The notes under the pieces are model-generated. The model searched no databases and was not told where the DNA came from. It saw only the letters and a program-made list of their open reading frames with translations. Source: Harmothoe impar (taxonomy: Eukaryota; Annelida; Polychaeta; Phyllodocida; Polynoidae). Taken from it: a DNA stretch of 64,000 nt. Below, piece after piece: positions 43,156-56,219 of this stretch (its first letter is position 1; each line of letters opens with the position of its first letter). The translations under genes and the position numbers were made by a program. The stretch lies in the NCBI GenBank assembly GCA_947462335.1, contig OX381707.1, positions 85,061,606-85,125,605 of the forward strand, given 5' to 3'.

Positions 43156-43410
43156 ATGTCAACTATATATATAGTGTTCCCCCACTGGGTGCCCTACCCT
43201 CCCCCTCCAGCAGCAATCAGACTGCCCCATATGGCTTGGTGTAGCTCTGTGTGTCTGCACATGTTTACTCAGGCCTGCTGGGGGGAGTACCACAACGAGT
43301 CTGTGGAAGGGGATGTTAATCTGAATAGACTTCTCATAGCTGAAGATATGATGGTGATTATATTCACTTCATCCCTTTTTCTTTTTGTGACAAGAATGAT
43401 TCAATATTAG
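43156..43410 (+). CDS. Module B candidate coding segment, U4
   Basis: An 84-codon frame containing AIRLPHMAWCSSVCLH, ACWGEYHNESVEGDVNLN and RLLIAEDMMVIIFTSSLFLF. The U5 copy keeps the frame without an indel. Of the differences I can count in the shared core, about half are synonymous, more than expected for neutral drift, which is modest evidence for coding. The C-terminal part is hydrophobic. ACAAG/A near the end could be a weak exon edge. No family recognised. The U1-U3 copies are broken or diverged. Confidence 0.3.
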   Translation: MSTIYIVFPHWVPYPPPPAAIRLPHMAWCSSVCLHMFTQACWGEYHNESVEGDVNLNRLLIAEDMMVIIFTSSLFLFVTRMIQY

Positions 43411-43969
43411 GCCAAAGACATGGCTGACCCTATTTTTTCATATATTTACCCATGTTAGGTCAATTTAATGGTCTTCTGAGAGGTTGGCTTATACCTATTT
43501 TCTAATCGTACCTACATGCCCAACATCTTCTGCCTATGCTACCTGAAACATACCTTTTTTTTGGCTTTGTTGGGTTGAGTAAACAGAGTGACCGTATTTG
43601 AGACACACTGAGTTTGGGATCTCAAATAAGGCATGACTTCAGTGAATGATTCCTTTTATTTCATGCCATGATAACAATGAGTGAACTCCCTAGATTAGAA
43701 CCATATGTGTTTAATACTTTATCAACTATGGGAGTAGCTAAGTTTATTTTTCACTATCTACATGCACATATTTAGGAAGTTAGTGGAATGCATCCCAAAA
43801 GCCTGAGGCCCTGGTGGTGGGAGACTGTTTTCACAGAATTGCGGTTTTATTTCCTGAGCATTTCCTGAGACGAATTCCCTCAGGTTATAGCCAAAGCTGC
43901 ACAGGTCATATGCAGGACCCACGGCACTGTTTATTGAGTACACTACGGAGCCTTAGCTGACCGACAACT

Positions 43970-46450
43970 CACAGCTTCTCTAGCTACTATCCAGTCAGAA
44001 TTGGTCCCTGGGGCCCATCTGTGGTTAACCTGAGTCAGCTGGGCTTGCCTTTATCTGGGTTATGGTCCTTTTGGTTCAGAGCCCAGACGGGCAAGCCCAC
44101 AAAACCTTTTTTTCCATAAATACATTGTGAATAATTTGAAACTGATATTTGATTTCTATAAATTTCCATTTATTGTACATATAATGGTGTGTGCTAAATC
44201 TGGGTTAGGGCTAGTCACTTTGAATCTGGGCTGACCCATTTGGGTTCCCACTGGTATCCCTGGACAAAAAGTTAAACACATATAGGCCCCAATAAGCAAT
44301 GTTGACTGGGTAGATACATAGATATCTTTCCTCCTTGTACATGCAGATGAAAGTTAGTTTGACAGAATTTGTTAGATGCCAGATGTTTATCTCAATCTTT
44401 TTCTGCCATATGTTTTCCTCCCTCAAAAGTGTGGGCGACATTGAACTAAAAAACTAACTGATATGCACATATGAGTCACATAGGTTCATGTGCTTCCCAC
44501 TATCAAATATTTGAAGATGGCAACCAAAGGATGAGGTTTTGCATTGTGACACCTTAAGATATATCATGTAATACATCTTGATGATCAGTGGAAAAGGAAT
44601 AATGAAGCATTATATATATATAGCCACTTACATATACTTAGAGTACATAAAAAATATCAAGAAATGTTCCCTTCGATCAGGAATATGGGATTCCTATCCC
44701 CCTAGCTATAATTGACCCCAACAAAGAGACCTGATGAGCTGTTAATTGATTTGTTCACAGAGCGGATCTCACATTAATATGGAAGGATTACAGAATCAAT
44801 AATAGATACATCACAATAAGTACCTTAGTACCAGACTCATTTTACTCATTGATATATTTGATCTCTTCATTAATAATTGTATGTTGCCTAAAAACGGTAC
44901 CTCTTCAGCACGCTATTCTATTAATATAGAAAAACCGATGGTATTGGCTTTGAAGAGTTACTCGTTCACCATTTTAAAGAATCATCTTGCTAGAAGATTA
45001 CATTTGTTGTCATAATGCAGCAATGCAGCCTTGCTGCTGTTACATAGGTGCATCATGCTGACCTTTATTGGGTGTCTGACCACCAATAGGATCAGCATGA
45101 TGCTTGATATTATTCAGACAAAAATATGAAGGTATCCAATGGCAAGTCTGGATATAAGACAAATCAGGGTTTAATGCCATTAGTAAAATCACTGTTTGAT
45201 CACTCTCCCACACCTAGTTGGTTAGGAACAGTCACTCTCCTAGCAGAGCTCTACTCCTGCTGGTTTCATGACTCTGTTCCATTCTAATTCAACTGAGGAA
45301 TCTCTCTCTGAGTTGTTTAAATCTTTCTCGGAGATATCTCACTCCCCGCACATTCTTGGTCTCGACTTCCAACTGAAAAAATGGACATTGGTATAACAGA
45401 ATTCTTAACCTCTAAGGGTTGTCTCATATAAGGAAGCTAGCCAATTTTTACAACAATGTATTGTTTCCTTTAAACAAATGAACGTGCCATACACAGGAGC
45501 AATACTTTCAACCTGATCAGCTTATATAGTATAGGGACCCAGCAAACAGGTAACTCCTCAAACTTAACCATTTAAAGATGGCATGATGCATATTTATCAT
45601 ACAGTAATGTTGCTGTAGAGAGAGGAAGTGCTATATTGGTGCATTAGGAGAACAATAGCTAATGAGCCAAATTGCTTAACTTAAGCCAAAATGAACAACA
45701 GAGTTAATAGTTAAATCCTTGGGAAAGTGGGCAGGTTTGTGCAGAAATGAAGCCAGATGATGAAATTCATTGTCAATGCACTTCAAAGGACATTGATCAA
45801 ACTGTGGAAGAAAGGATCAAAGAGAGTATTTTACTTGGCACCACTCTCAGATCCCATTCAGAAGGTCATCAAATGTCACTTTGTGTTAGAATTTATCAAA
45901 GCCACCAGAGGACAAGTGTCTTAATCAGTATAATCTAAACTTGACCAGGTCAGATTGATCTTAATGTGTTATTAATGACTACGGCTTCATGACCACTATA
46001 TTGTAATTCTATTCTTCTACTGCACTGATATTCCTAGGCTCCCTATACGCCCAACCTTTCAGTCACTAGTGCCTAACCTAGTTAGTCATTTTTTGGCTCC
46101 ATATACCACCAATCTAGATTAGTTATTATTGTCAGGTTGGTCACCACCTTAGTCTTTTTAGTTCCAGGGGGAGCCACTGAGTGGTCATCACAGGTGGCCG
46201 CAACTAGTGGTATATAAATACAACACATCAATGATGGACCTAGTTTAGCCACTATTGACTGACCCCTTGGTCATTTTTGAATATAACTTTGCCATTGTGA
46301 CTAACACGCATATGACCAACCTGGATTAGTCTGTACTGACTAACCCTTTCAAACTAGGGATTTTCAGTATGTATGTCATGATGGAATATAGATAAAATAC
46401 ATTTGATATCTCCCCAAAAGAATCTTTGTCCTACCCATTGCCTCAGTACC
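43970..46450. other. U4 non-coding stretch, partly shared with U5
   Basis: 44,560-45,000 and 45,650-45,950 align with 61,330-61,760 and 61,770-62,110. The 63-codon frame at 45,747 is broken in U5. 45,010-45,120 holds a GCATCATGCTGACC / GGATCAGCATGATGC inverted pair, a small MITE-like structure. No supported gene. Confidence 0.5.
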
Positions 46451-46753
46451 TGACCTATCGGTGTTGGCCCCAGATCTGTTGTGTCAGTGCCCTCTTTCTG
46501 GCATCAGTACCACAGGATCCCTGGGGGCAATGTTAGAGCTGGACTGCTCAGGTCTTAAGGGTTGATGGCTCAAACTCCTGACTTATGTTGTTTTAGGATA
46601 AAGGAAGGACAAATCAGAAAGTTCTTAATATGTTTTAACAAGTTTAGTATATTGAAAGGTATATATCTTGGCTCCTTGGAACACTTTTTGATACAATTCT
46701 AACCCTAGCGGTCCCGTTTTTATCGCCTCGTGAAGTTTATTGTCCTTTTTTCA

Positions 46754-47340
46754 GGTGACTCCGTGACAAAAAATCCATGATCATGAACATTATGATTTAA
46801 ATACATCACAGCAACTAATAATTTTGTTTACAAGCTGGGCCAACATATATCTTAAAGCATACCAAGAATGGATATCCTCTGAGTAATAGTTTTTGAGATA
46901 CAGCCCGATGAATTTTGTACATTTATCAGAAATATGAACATTTCAACTACATACTCTCAAATTTACCCTAGTTTCCTCAAAATGGTCCCATTATTGGTTA
47001 AATTCACTCTACAGTGTCCTGATCATGTGTACTTTAAGATATATGAAGCATCATGATATCTGGTTAGATCAAATTTGCACAGTATAGGCCTAAAGTACCC
47101 CTATTAACCTATTTTACGTCACGGAGTCACCCGGGTGACTCCGGGACGGAAATTATTTCTTGTATAAATGAGCATAAAAATGGTGGATTTTTGCATTAGA
47201 ACATTAGAGGGAGTGGCTAGGACACAGGAAAACCAGAGATAACTTAAATATATTGGGTATTAACAATTTCATGAAGGTTTAAATTTTCATCAGGGTGGCT
47301 GGTGACTCCGTGACGAATATTCCGGGGTGACTCCGTGATG
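46754..47340. repeat. Dispersed GGTGACTCCGTGAC motifs
   Basis: Copies at 46,754-46,767, 47,301-47,314 and 47,326-47,338. An inverted pair at 47,117-47,149 (GTCACGGAGTCACCCGGGTGACTCCGG) forms a near-palindrome. There are at least five occurrences in 590 bp, in both orientations. Confidence 0.75.
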
Positions 47341-48141
47341 GAAAATATGTATCCCAATAGACATATGCTCCTGGAGGCAAGATTATTGGATGTTTTTCAA
47401 AATTTCTTTTTTCCAGCAGAAGACACAAGAGTTACCTCACAATCTGGGATACAATAGAGAATGTGTGGATCTTCTTTATTTACTATATAGAGGTATCAAC
47501 CTGAAATGACATTTGAATATTTTGCTCACAAAACGCACTTAAATGACTGTGGAGAAAAAAATACAGAACATATCTAGTGACATCCTCGTAAATCAATTGA
47601 CTATACCATAGACCTAATAGAAAATGATATTAGGAATAAGCTGTTACTGCCTCAGTACACATGGGAGGCATGTAAAACATGCCATTTTTAGCATTTTTGA
47701 GGTTTTTAGGTTTTTTTGGGCCTTTGGACGGCCAGAAAACTGAAAATATTGGGCCAATACACAAAAAATTGAGATATCCTGAATTATTAGGATGTTTTTT
47801 CACATATACCAAAAATTTGAATAAATTGGTGCAAAACTGGTTATTCTGTAGGGGTATAAGCCTGAAAAGGGCCAGAAATAGCCAAAACAACATTTATAAG
47901 TGGGGAGTTTATGCCATATATAAAAGTTACCCTATTGCAGTAATGTACTTATAAGTACCAAACTATACAATTAGTTGGAGTGTAATCTTGATGGCCTAAA
48001 GATGTTTTTTTAAAGTAAATTTTACCATCTTTCCTGCAGATTGTAGAGATACATTGGTTTTATCCTCTGCATATTTTCAATTTTAATATTTCAGTGTACC
48101 AAATTATATTATACTTTAGAATTGCATCAGGAGAAATGTAG

Positions 48142-48226
48142 TTTGTATGAGAGTTTCTTGCCGGGACTGGAACTGCTGACCCTCAGACTACATCTCCCGC
48201 TGCTCTACCAACTGAGCTAGAGGGAC
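48142..48226 (-). mobile_element. tRNA-like SINE segment, U4 copy
   Basis: On the minus strand it contains a perfect A box TAGCTCAGTTGGTAGAGC and later AGTTCCAGTCCC. It is a paralogue of 20,541-20,626 with a better-preserved D-arm. It is not a functional tRNA by pairing. Confidence 0.65.
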
Positions 48227-51200
48227 AATCACTTATATGTAGCCTGCATCATAAGCTTTTGAAAAAATCAGGTCATATTTGAGTGATTTGATCTTTGGTT
48301 GAGCCAATCACAGCCTGTTATGAAAAAGTTATGAAAGGAGGCTACCAGCTGATGTAGAGTGTATGCTAGAAAAGACAGTTTAATATCAAGATGACATGAA
48401 AGTTCTTGCTATCCGGTACTAAGATAGAATGCATGGCATGTCCAATTTCTCGTGTTATCATCAACCCCTTGTAGTAGTACTTAGCTGAGAGACAAGCTGA
48501 TACCTTGGTGTGGAAGGAACGCGTCGCATGATGTGAACAAAGGGGAGAGTGAATCATGGATAAAGACAGATCCATCAATCATATCTTCACAAGATCTGTG
48601 TCCTCTTGATAGTATTTAAGCTGAATACAAGTATTCCTTCAAGGCTTACACCAATTCATCAGTGATTAAGCCGTTCACTGTTGGCATTGAAAAATGTAAT
48701 TTGGGCTGTAACCTTCGGTCAAAAACCATGGGATCTATGTGCAATTTTGCAAGTATGTGCTCCCTGGGATAGTAGCTAAGGAGTGAAATAAGTTGTATTG
48801 GAGAAAGAATTTACACCTTTATGACAAGGGGACATAGTAACCATGTGAAATATTTTTGGATTGATTCAAAAATTCTTACTCTTTGTTAAATAGCAGGAGG
48901 TGCCCTTAAAGGGTTAACATGATGCTTCAAGCAAGATCAAGTGAAAGAACTGAAAAAAAGAGAACATTTTTCAAAAGAAGCTGCCTGCAATATGAGACCA
49001 GAAGAGTGCCCTAGTCCTACGAGCATGTCCCTATGTGAGGCTCAGTCAGCAACACCCAATACAAGGACAGCAAGCAGCCTGTAGCACACAGTACTATAAA
49101 GGACCCGCTGCAGCCTCAGCCCTTCTACCATCTGTTACAGCTTACCTGGCCTTATGGGAGGTCTTTTTATTTCATGGTGAATACGAACTGTCAAGGTTAA
49201 AGCAATGGGAGGGCCGTTCTCCAGAGGTGCGTGAAAAAACCCTGGATCGCATTTCATGCTGTGCCCGTATTTCCAAAGGGGCTTGGGCTGTCGCTATAGG
49301 GTTGCTATTGGGTCGCCATGGAATCGTTATGCTGCCGAAAGTCACGTGACCTGAGCGGAATTCAAAATGGCGGCTGACGGAAGTAAACAAATAGTGGGGA
49401 AGTAAACAAACAGCGCGGACTAAGCAAACATGGACTGGATATCTTTTTTATATGGGGAAAACATAAAATAAATACAGAGCGGCACTTACAAGTGCCCTCA
49501 TCTATGGTTAACTCTTGGGGCCTGTCCCGTACTGCATTAGGCCTGTGGCCAGCGTGCAGTACGGGACAAGCCCCACTCGTACAATAACCACAGACTCAGT
49601 CACTTTAGCGTACACCTCTGTGTATTTATTTATCTAATGACACTCCCATTGACTAAACCAAGGAAGGCTGTATTTAACACCCCAAGTGAAATAATCCTCG
49701 CCTGTATTTCACAGCCTGTCAAGGCACCTAAGTGGTTGATTAAACCACAATAAATTAGCTTTCTCAGAGTAATTATGTAGAATTTGGACGAATATTGTCA
49801 ACTATGACATGAAATAAACACAAAGGAGGACTCGCCTCAGTAAGAACTCTACTCGTGCACCTTTGTCTATATCCTCAGTGGGTGAATACAACATATCTGT
49901 TGTATCTGTAGAAGCCCTAATGTGCTAGGCTTGACACTAATTGGAGACAATGACATATTATTGGTACTTATCTGTACTCTTCTTTGATAAAGAAGCCGGA
50001 ATGAGGTGTTTTTAAGGCAGTTTAATCTTAGATTTAACACCTTGCTTATAGATGAAGGATTGTACCGCACTTATTGAGGGAGGAAGTGAAATTATAGTTT
50101 CGTTCATTTAATTTTCTCAAGCAAATGTAAAGACATCAGCTTTGTAATCAATGTCAGTAGTAAGAAAAACATGGCAAGAAATAATGGATGTTTTGAAATA
50201 TTTGTTCATGAATTTATATGACAACTGTTAGTAGTTCCTTATGGAGAATATAGAAATCTGTTGGCTCGCTTATTCTTGCAAAGTAGTTTTTCACGGAATT
50301 GTAACTCAACAGTGGCACAGTCCTTTAATCATCAATATGACTATTATTAAAGGCGGGGAAGAATATCTGCTGTAAGGAAGGAGATTATTGTTTTTGTGAT
50401 AATATAAAGACAAAAGGGTAGACCGAATTAAAAGTAAACATGTATGTGTCTGTGCCATGGGTTTATGATTGGGTATAGAATTACTATGTTTAGTTACGCA
50501 TGTATACAGATTTTAATTATGTTTTACCATTTTTCAGATTTAATTATTAACAGTAGAGATATGGTGACTGTGATGTTACACGGTAGCCTGCTGTTGATAA
50601 CTAAATCCGAAAAACCGTAATTGGACATTACAAATGCTAATTTGGTGCGCCAAAACGGTAATTGGAAAACAGTTATTGGAAACTGCAGGTAAATGCACTA
50701 TACTACTGGAAAATCTATGATGAAGCCATGGATAGAAAGGAGGTGATGTGGCAGTTACTTTCATGTTGTGCAATGCCATCTTTAATACCCATTGAAATAT
50801 TTTAGAGCCGCAGGTTTCACAATTCACTGGAAACAAAAATTAGTTGTACTTATACTTGTATATCTTATAAAGTTAAAATCTAATATACCTGAATGCAGTC
50901 CAGTTGAGTAGACTAAACAGAACGAAACAATAATTTTGGACATAGAGTTGAGGTGCCATATTTGATTCAAAAACTCTCTCGATACTTTTCATGATTCACC
51001 CATTGACACCATGAACAGATATTTGGCAGACACTCTGTTACTTCTAAAGTTAGTTGACAAAGGCCATTGTATATCAAAACACTATGTGGTTCTTAGATTA
51101 CTAAGAACTAAATAAGAAAGGTCATTAAATCCAATCTTTCGCCCTTTTGCCAGTTCACTTATGATAAGGAAAGAGTCCTTAATCTAGTTCATGAATTTAG

Positions 51201-53756
51201 ATGCCGTACAAAACCATGGTAGTGTAGGAAAGGCAACAGGACACATTGTGTCTAATAAAAACGAAACTTTAGAAAAAATTAATTCAGATAACATGAGACT
51301 TCTGACAATGAGCTTTAAAGTCTGTTTTGTGTGTGGGGCATGTCCAATGTCATCCTTTCCCGTCTACAATATTGACTATACTGCCTTCCATGCTGGGCCG
51401 AATTCCAGCTCACGTCACAAAACTTCTGTATTATGGTAGCCTTACTATGATACCAGGCTATTTCCTATACATGCACAGTGTAATAGAAGAAATATATGAC
51501 AATTGCAAGAAGATAAGGTGAAGGGGTGGGAACTAGAATCAGCAAGACAATGTTGAATGGCATAGACAAGGTATCAAAAGGAAGGGATATTGACTGGAAA
51601 GAATATTGCATAGAATCAGAGAAAGAGTCAGACAAAGGCAAAAAAAGAAGAAACATACATATTGCCAGTGAAAGGAGGAGAGGATATCGTGAAAGACTGA
51701 GAGACAGAGACATACAGAGCCTAACGGAAATGACAAATACAGAATGCGACGGAGAGGCAGTGACAGTGATCTGTAGAGGCTAGAATGTACGTGGGGGGAG
51801 GCCGTACACATGGAAACCGGTGGGAGACTTTCACAAAAGGGGAGCGGGGAAACACCAGGTGCTTTTTTCAACCCAAGATGGTTCATTCTCTTTCAAGGAT
51901 TTTTGCTCGATGCAATTCTTACAAGGTGTGTCGACACAAAGCAGTAAAAAGAAGAGAAAGATGCAAAGTAGAGCAAAGAGGTTCTCAACTGTTGGTATAT
52001 TTTTTCAAATGTCAGACTGGTACATTGTTAAAGTTATACTCAAGATTAATTTTGTCTGTTTATCTCTCCGTCTTGTAATGTTCTAATAAATCCTTATCAG
52101 ACAGAAAGGGCACATTATTTTCTCTATATCTTTGTATCTAGCACTCTGTCTTTCTTTGCTAATTATTCTTCCCAACTCTATCTCAGTCTCATTCTCTATA
52201 CCTGCAATCTTTTTGGAAGCTACTTTTCCTTATGATGGCAATTATTTTCTAAGTGTACTTACAACTGGTATTATCCCTACAGCTCAATTAATCGGTGAAA
52301 GGCCCAACGCCCCCTCTTCACCCCATTTCCCTGTGTTTCATCTTTCAGTCTCTCCAGGCATTCCTCCTCACAGGATACATGCCTGCAGTATGGAATGAGA
52401 AGACAGTAATCCCATCTTAGCCGTATGTAATTCAAGGACCAAAAGAACAAAGAACATACTATCTCTCTCACATAGGCACGATCCCCTTGACCCAGTCTAT
52501 AGTTTTTGCCCTGACTCTAGTCTAGGCAATCAAATGCCTTGCTTATTTGACCCTCCTATGACACTGAATACGCTACAGTTCCTCACTACCTAAGACTACA
52601 ATTTGCCCTATTTGAGGATATATATAGTAGGAAAGATTCTATTGGACACAAGCAATCCACAGATCTGTATTTATCACCTTACATTTAGAGGCTAGCAACG
52701 TACAGACAGGTAACTATCACTCAGCCAGACACAATGTGGGGTATTCTGGCATGGGGATAGCAGCTCTGTTTAGATCAAGCAATTTATTAAGATAAATGAT
52801 TCCCTCCAAACCTTTCTACCACTCAACATATTTGGGTGAAAAGAGCTAACAGAAAAATATTACAGCATAGTTGAGTAAGTAATTACTACTATAAGGGCTA
52901 TCTGACAGTGCATGGTGAAAATGGAAAACACACCAATTTGCAGGCTATGTGAAAATGCCAGCTGGGGTAGAAGGTTGTTCAAAGTTCTGTTAGAAGTATA
53001 CCACAGAACTATTCTGCATCAAGGCCTCCTTTGAAAAACTGTGGACTAATACCTAATTTCTCAGACCTCCTGAAACTGTATGCAGAAACGCTGCACTATT
53101 TACATTCCTTCTTTTTATTATCAGAAAACACTACCTAAATGCAGAACCTCAGGAATAGTTCTCCCTTATCAAATGATTCATAGCCATTACCTTGGACCCT
53201 ATCTTCATGAAATCTGCCCCATCAATAAACATAGGCCCTGACATAGGAACTAGGTCACACTCACTCACACATCAGGCATCTTGATTCAGATGTACAATAT
53301 AAGTAATAGCTTGCCATAAGACTACCATCCATTAAATGACCGTCCTATTTGGTCTATGATAACCTAGCGCTTGGTTGATAAAAGGAAATTGTGAGATAAA
53401 GTTTATAATTCTCATTAGTTCAGATCAGTGAGCATCACAGCATGAATGTTTGCAAAAAAAGCAAATATAAAGCTAGTACATTTTCCAGGGTACTAAGCAT
53501 TCAGCAGAGTAGACATACAGTAGGTGTCGGGAGCTTGTAACTTGAAGATAACATTCCATAAAATAGGTGAGCATCTAATCTAATAACTTGAGATGTATTA
53601 CTCTATACAGTCCAGCAGTAGAAGCCTTTTGAACAAGAATTGATAATAAATGAGAGACTAGTCCACAGGAGTAACTACAACCTCTGCAGTATGGCACTTG
53701 TCTGCCACCTGTTCCAGCTTATCTAGCATGTGGGAGGTCCTTCCACTTCATTAGTA

Positions 53757-53925
53757 CACAGCCAAAAATAATTTTCTCATATCAAGAAAATAAGATAAAT
53801 AGTACTTGCTTCGGCTTTACATGTACTAAAAATAAGATAAATAAACTCGCCTGGCGGACAAATGACTAGTCAGGCGAGCTTGTTTATCTTAATTTCTTGA
53901 AATGAGGAAATTATTTGTGGCTGTG
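53757..53925. mobile_element. MITE, 169 bp, TA-flanked (U4 copy)
   Basis: Same site and same ends as 38,736-38,905. Confidence 0.85.
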
Positions 53926-53929
53926 TAGG

Positions 53930-54110
53930 GGGATACAACAGATGGTGCCTGAGTGGACTGCTGACTGTACTGATGTTAGCACTCATGGTGGCAAATGGGG
54001 CCTGCCTATCTACCAGCCTGCACTATTACAGGGTTATGTGCTTCTGGCACTGACAGATCTTTTGGTAGAGGCTAGAGTAGGTCTGTTTACACTCCTTTTG
54101 ACAGCTATAG
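53930..54110 (+). other. Module C candidate exon with donor, U4
   Basis: Open frame with STHGGKWGLPIYQPALLQ and ALTDLLVEARVGLFTLL, ending ACAGCTATAG before GTAAGGGA, a good splice donor. It differs from the U3 copy mostly by codon-third changes and a few conservative replacements (H/N, D/N, V/A). The hydrophobic middle could be a membrane or core helix. No ATG close by; an acceptor-like TGATGTTAG lies just upstream. Family unknown. Confidence 0.3.
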
Positions 54111-55070
54111 GTAAGGGATATTAACATGTATAGTACCATAGTTTTGCTTGTACCCTGCCTCTATGTATTACTCATAGTTTCCAGCAACTCAACTAAGGAG
54201 TGATTTCAGTTATCTTCCAGGCTCTTCTATTGCACTCAGGAAATATGATGAAACTGTTAGAATCTTGAAGCAAATTATAAGAATGTGAATGCATATAAGC
54301 TTTCAATTTAATTTTTTATCGAGGGCCGGTCAAAGTAGGGGGTCAATTTGGCACTTCTAGTATTAACAACTCGCATTACTATACTATAAATAGTTAGTAT
54401 AGGTACACAGTAAAGTCTACTGTAGATTTACAGTGGATTCTACTGTTTACCTGAATAAACTGTACATTTACAGTATAATCTACTGTACACCTATGAAATG
54501 GCAACCACCTTTTTACAGTGCATACACTGTTGGCAGCACAGATCCAGTCCTGCTTAATGTTGTTTAGGACACTCATCCGGTTTTCCTGTAGAGCAAAGTG
54601 TACACCCTTAAGACTGCTATACAAACTGAGTGTTCCCTAAGTGTTTTGTTTCCAGGTTACCAACACTGTTTCTGTTAATTAGGTGCCAGTGAATATGTAG
54701 AAGTATTTGCGATATGAGGAAGAAGGAGGGGATCTTTGCTCTTTACGTTTGTTCTTTTCAATGTGAGGTTGCTAGAACTCCATGCGAAGATAGGGGAGTA
54801 GCCTCGGTCCCCTTTCTCAACTCACCTCACCTCTAAAATGGATTCATTACCAGCAGTAATAGATAGAGTGTTAATATAAAGAGCCTTGTCAGGAGACTAA
54901 GCAGCTATGCATAGTAAACACCAGGGTTCTGGCTCCTTGTGAATGAATATGCTACCAACAATAGGCATTTCTCTCCCCTTGTACATTAAGTTAGATGGTA
55001 TGATCGCTATGGACCAAACAAAATATATAGAGACGTTCCTGTAAGGTTGACATGAAGCATATGGCTGTAT

Positions 55071-55350
55071 CTCATGAGATCTGCTCAATTGGATAGTCAA
55101 GGTCTTTGAGCTAGTGACGTTTTTGACCCGGTGATGTCTTTGACTGGCAAGATAAAAACTGATGAAATGGGGGCAATCTACACAAAAATGCTGTGATTTG
55201 TAATATGTCGTGTTATAATATAGTAATTTTTCTCCCACATTTCTTTCTATATTTTCAATATAGGCCCCTTTTTAAATGTTTAATTTTGCCAGTCAGAGAT
55301 GTCACCTGGCCAAAGAATCCACCCTGTCAAATTGTATTGATATCATGAGA
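55071..55350. mobile_element. Foldback-type element, U4 copy
   Basis: CTCATGAGATC to TATCATGAGA, with GTCTTTGA and GTTTTTGACCCGG words. The core is longer than in the 39,987 copy. Confidence 0.5.
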
Positions 55351-55988
55351 AAGCAGGCAGTTCTGCCTGCTTTGCTGTTGGAGTTGAATCCATGCAGGGT
55401 CCCTGTTACCTGCTTTCATTAAGCAACTGAGGTGGAAGCCAATATGTTCAGGTGGCCAGACATTGTCTTCTTAGACATGCTTATAATGAAGACAAAGGAG
55501 AGAAGTAATGACAGATGAACAGAGAGGGAGACAGGCCATTTTATTAGTTTCTTATCATCAGTTTTGTTTCAAGCGGGAAAAAGGTATTCTGTAAGGACTT
55601 AAACCCCCACAGCCGCTATTTATAGGACTGAGTAGCTTGACCAACTCCACTCCTACTGTCGCTAGAAGGGTACTGAGATTTGTGCCTTTAAATCAATCCC
55701 TTAGCAAAAGCACCTGTTACCTTCAGGCATAATCTAATGCAAATACTAAGGCAAATGGAACCGGTTCATAAGATTCTGCGAGTTGAGATGAGAAAAGCAT
55801 AATCTCACAATAGTCTTGTCCCGGGGGCCTTGCACCCAACATGTTGCTGATGTGTCTATGAGATTCACTCAATGAGGTTACAGCAAGTTTCCTGCAGCAT
55901 GAAGTACTTGTGCATAGTGTTAATGTAAAATGCATATGACACACACATATGAGACATGAGTTAATGCCAATCAAGTGCTGTCATGGAT

Positions 55989-56219
55989 TTATTCTACCTA
56001 CAACAACAACAGCAAACATTTACAATCCTTTGGCTTTTTAGATTACAAAGGTCTGCCCCAAAATAACTTTTTTTAGGGCTGAATTCAACAAAGGCCATGG
56101 ATAGGATGACTTAAGTACAACCCATTCAAACAGGGGTTGAACACTCTGCATACACTTACAATACCTTCAGTGCTTAACCTACAGGTTATCTCTATACTTC
56201 GTTGTTGTAGGTAGAATAA
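55989..56219. mobile_element. MITE, 231 bp, TTATTCTACCTACAACAAC ends (first copy)
   Basis: Inverted ends TTATTCTACCTACAAC and GTTGTAGGTAGAATAA. Absent at the U3 counterpart near 40,790. The copy at 57,803-58,033 is almost identical, so insertion came before the 1,960-bp duplication. Confidence 0.75.

Larger units (their letters stand above)
46505..48280. repeat. Block shared with 20,240-20,665, split by about 1.35 kb
   Basis: 46,505-46,570 matches 20,265-20,310, and 47,925-48,280 matches 20,320-20,665. Between them 46,570-47,925 is U4-specific and holds the GTGACTCCGTGAC cluster and overlapping frames on both strands (47,630-47,954) that I do not support as genes. Confidence 0.7.

Noticed and set aside
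47630..47954. Overlapping frames on both strands
   Set aside because: The sequence is low-complexity T/G-rich, is not conserved in other units, and has no signals.
48142..48226. Functional tRNA gene
   Set aside because: The A box and D arm are good, but the B box is mutated and acceptor/anticodon stems do not close. It is part of a duplicated SINE.
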